Origin: Clostridia bacterium
GTDB lineage: Bacteria > Bacillota > Clostridia > Oscillospirales > RGIG7773
DNA length: 6,499 bases
Assembly: GCA_017554835.1 (NCBI GenBank)
Contig: JAFZHO010000098.1
Location: forward strand, 1 to 6,499
Direction of reading: 5' to 3'
Positions 6,169 to 6,499 of this stretch are shown here, in pieces. A program made the translations under genes and the position numbers. Position 1 is the first letter of the stretch. Each line of letters starts with the position of its first letter. The notes beneath the pieces are model-generated. The model was given only the letters and a program-made list of their open reading frames with translations, was not told the origin of the DNA and did no database searches.

Positions 6169-6196
6169 GTAGGGGCGGATTCCATATCCGCCCGCA
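6169..6196. repeat. GTAG-edged palindrome D
   Basis: GTAG is followed by a perfect 8-bp inverted repeat, GGGCGGAT (6173-6180) and ATCCGCCC (6186-6193), with loop TCCAT, then GC. It differs from palindrome A at matching places in both arms, so pairing is kept. Confidence 0.75.
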
Positions 6197-6209
6197 TTTC
6201 AGCAGGACA

Positions 6210-6227
6210 CAGCGAGATCCTTCGCTG
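6210..6227. repeat. Small inverted repeat CAGCGA / TCGCTG
   Basis: Perfect 6-bp arms, CAGCGA (6210-6215) and TCGCTG (6222-6227), enclose GATCCT. The minus-strand reading, GCGAAGGATC, resembles the GCGAAGAATC segment at 6260-6269, so this may be a partial inverted copy of the next repeat. Confidence 0.45.
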
Positions 6228-6242
6228 CGAAATACCCTTTTC

Positions 6243-6301
6243 TGTCATTCTTTAACGAAGCGAAGAATCTTGAAAGAGCATTTCTTCTCTTAAGGATGAC
6301 A
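6243..6301. repeat. TGTCATTC-type inverted repeat
   Basis: A 59-bp imperfect palindrome with ends TGTCATTCTTTAA (6243-6255) and TTAAGGATGACA (6290-6301), which pair with one mismatch and one bulge. Inside, GAAGAA (6262-6267) can pair with TTCTTC (6282-6287). TGTCATTCT plus GAAGCGAAGAATCT recalls a short dispersed repeat common in many bacterial genomes. It has no coding capacity. Confidence 0.65.
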
Positions 6302-6317
6302 CTCCACGACGGAAGGC

Positions 6318-6442
6318 AAAAAGGCTCCCTTGTGTAAAGGGAGCTGTCGAACTCAGTGAGACTGAGGGATTGTTTAACTGCTCTGACAATCCTCCCGTCA
6401 CGCTTTCGCGTGCCCCCCTCCTTTACACAAGGAGGGCTTTTT
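6318..6442. repeat. MITE-like element, copy 2
   Basis: The ends, AAAAAGGCTCCCTTGTGTAA (6318-6337) continuing to 6343, pair with 6416-6442 over about 26 bp with a few mismatches. Inner pairs are GGATTGT (6367-6373) with ACAATCC (6386-6392), and a hairpin CACGC-TTTC-GCGTG (6399-6412). The layout matches copy 1, and GACTGAGGGATT (6360-6371) matches GACTGGGGGATT (5888-5899) at 11 of 12 positions at nearly the same distance from the left end. The two are divergent members of one family. Confidence 0.8.
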
Positions 6443-6456
6443 GGTTTCGACTTTTT

Positions 6457-6485
6457 TTGACAATCTTTATAAGCTTATATAAAGT
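6457..6485 (+). promoter_or_regulatory. Possible promoter reading out of the window
   Basis: TTGACA (6457-6462) is a perfect -35 box, but the -10 candidates are poorly spaced: TATAAA (6478-6483) at 15 bp, or TAAAGT (6480-6485) at 17 bp. The imperfect palindrome CTTTATAAG...CTTATATAAAG (6465-6484) overlaps it and could be an operator. Any gene served would start beyond 6499. Confidence 0.35.
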
Positions 6486-6499
6486 CAGGTGAAAATTCG

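Larger units (their letters stand above)
5796..6499. other. Gene-free region filled with palindromic repeats
   Basis: No open frame in these 704 bp has a plausible ribosome binding site or family motif. Past the epimerase terminator, nearly all the sequence up to 6442 belongs to inverted repeats listed separately, and several frames stay open only because of G/C-rich repeats. Unexplained stretches are 5981-6041, 6072-6095 and 6302-6317. The block is clearly richer in G+C than the flanking coding sequence and leaders, which suggests it was built by repeat insertion. Confidence 0.7.

Noticed and set aside
6043..6196. Possible CRISPR array
   Set aside because: The units differ in arm sequence and orientation, spacing is irregular, there is no constant direct repeat, and no cas genes are present.

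Overview
The window looks like a chromosomal segment from an anaerobic, low-GC Bacillota, probably a gut-type clostridium near the Oscillospiraceae. This placement is an inference. It rests on A/T-rich leaders, AGGAGG-type ribosome binding sites, an oxygen-sensitive pyruvate formate-lyase system, a ZTP-type riboswitch, and dense short palindromic repeats of a kind I associate with that group.

Layout. (1) Positions 1-422, minus strand: the N-terminal part of a pyrimidine-nucleoside phosphorylase, cut by the window edge. (2) Positions 468-3435, minus strand: a pflB-pflA operon encoding formate C-acetyltransferase and its radical SAM activase, closed by a hairpin terminator. (3) Positions 3436-3622, minus strand: the pflB control region, with a TTGACA-17-TATACT promoter, a ZTP (pfl-motif) riboswitch aptamer and an overlapping intrinsic terminator just before the pflB ribosome binding site. 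(4) Positions 3718-4602, minus strand: a second, PflX-type radical SAM protein of unknown substrate. (5) Positions 4603-4697: a very A/T-rich divergent intergenic region. (6) Positions 4698-5795, plus strand: a non-hydrolysing UDP-GlcNAc 2-epimerase with its own terminator. (7) Positions 5846-6442: about 600 bp without a credible gene, packed with palindromic repeats. These are two MITE-like elements of one family, four short GTAG-edged palindromes with different arms, and one TGTCATTC-type inverted repeat. A possible promoter pointing out of the window follows.

How it works together. PFL converts pyruvate and CoA to acetyl-CoA and formate, and PflA installs its glycyl radical. ZTP and ZMP accumulate when 10-formyl-tetrahydrofolate is short. 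A ZTP-on riboswitch in front of pflB would therefore raise formate production when formyl groups for purine synthesis are limiting. The overlap between the aptamer's last helix and the terminator makes a ZTP-relieved attenuator the most direct reading. The epimerase supplies UDP-ManNAc for cell-surface polymers and appears unrelated to the pfl genes.

The best-supported items are the pfl operon, its riboswitch-attenuator and the epimerase. The least understood material is the repeat cluster. I saw no convincing wholly new multi-gene system.
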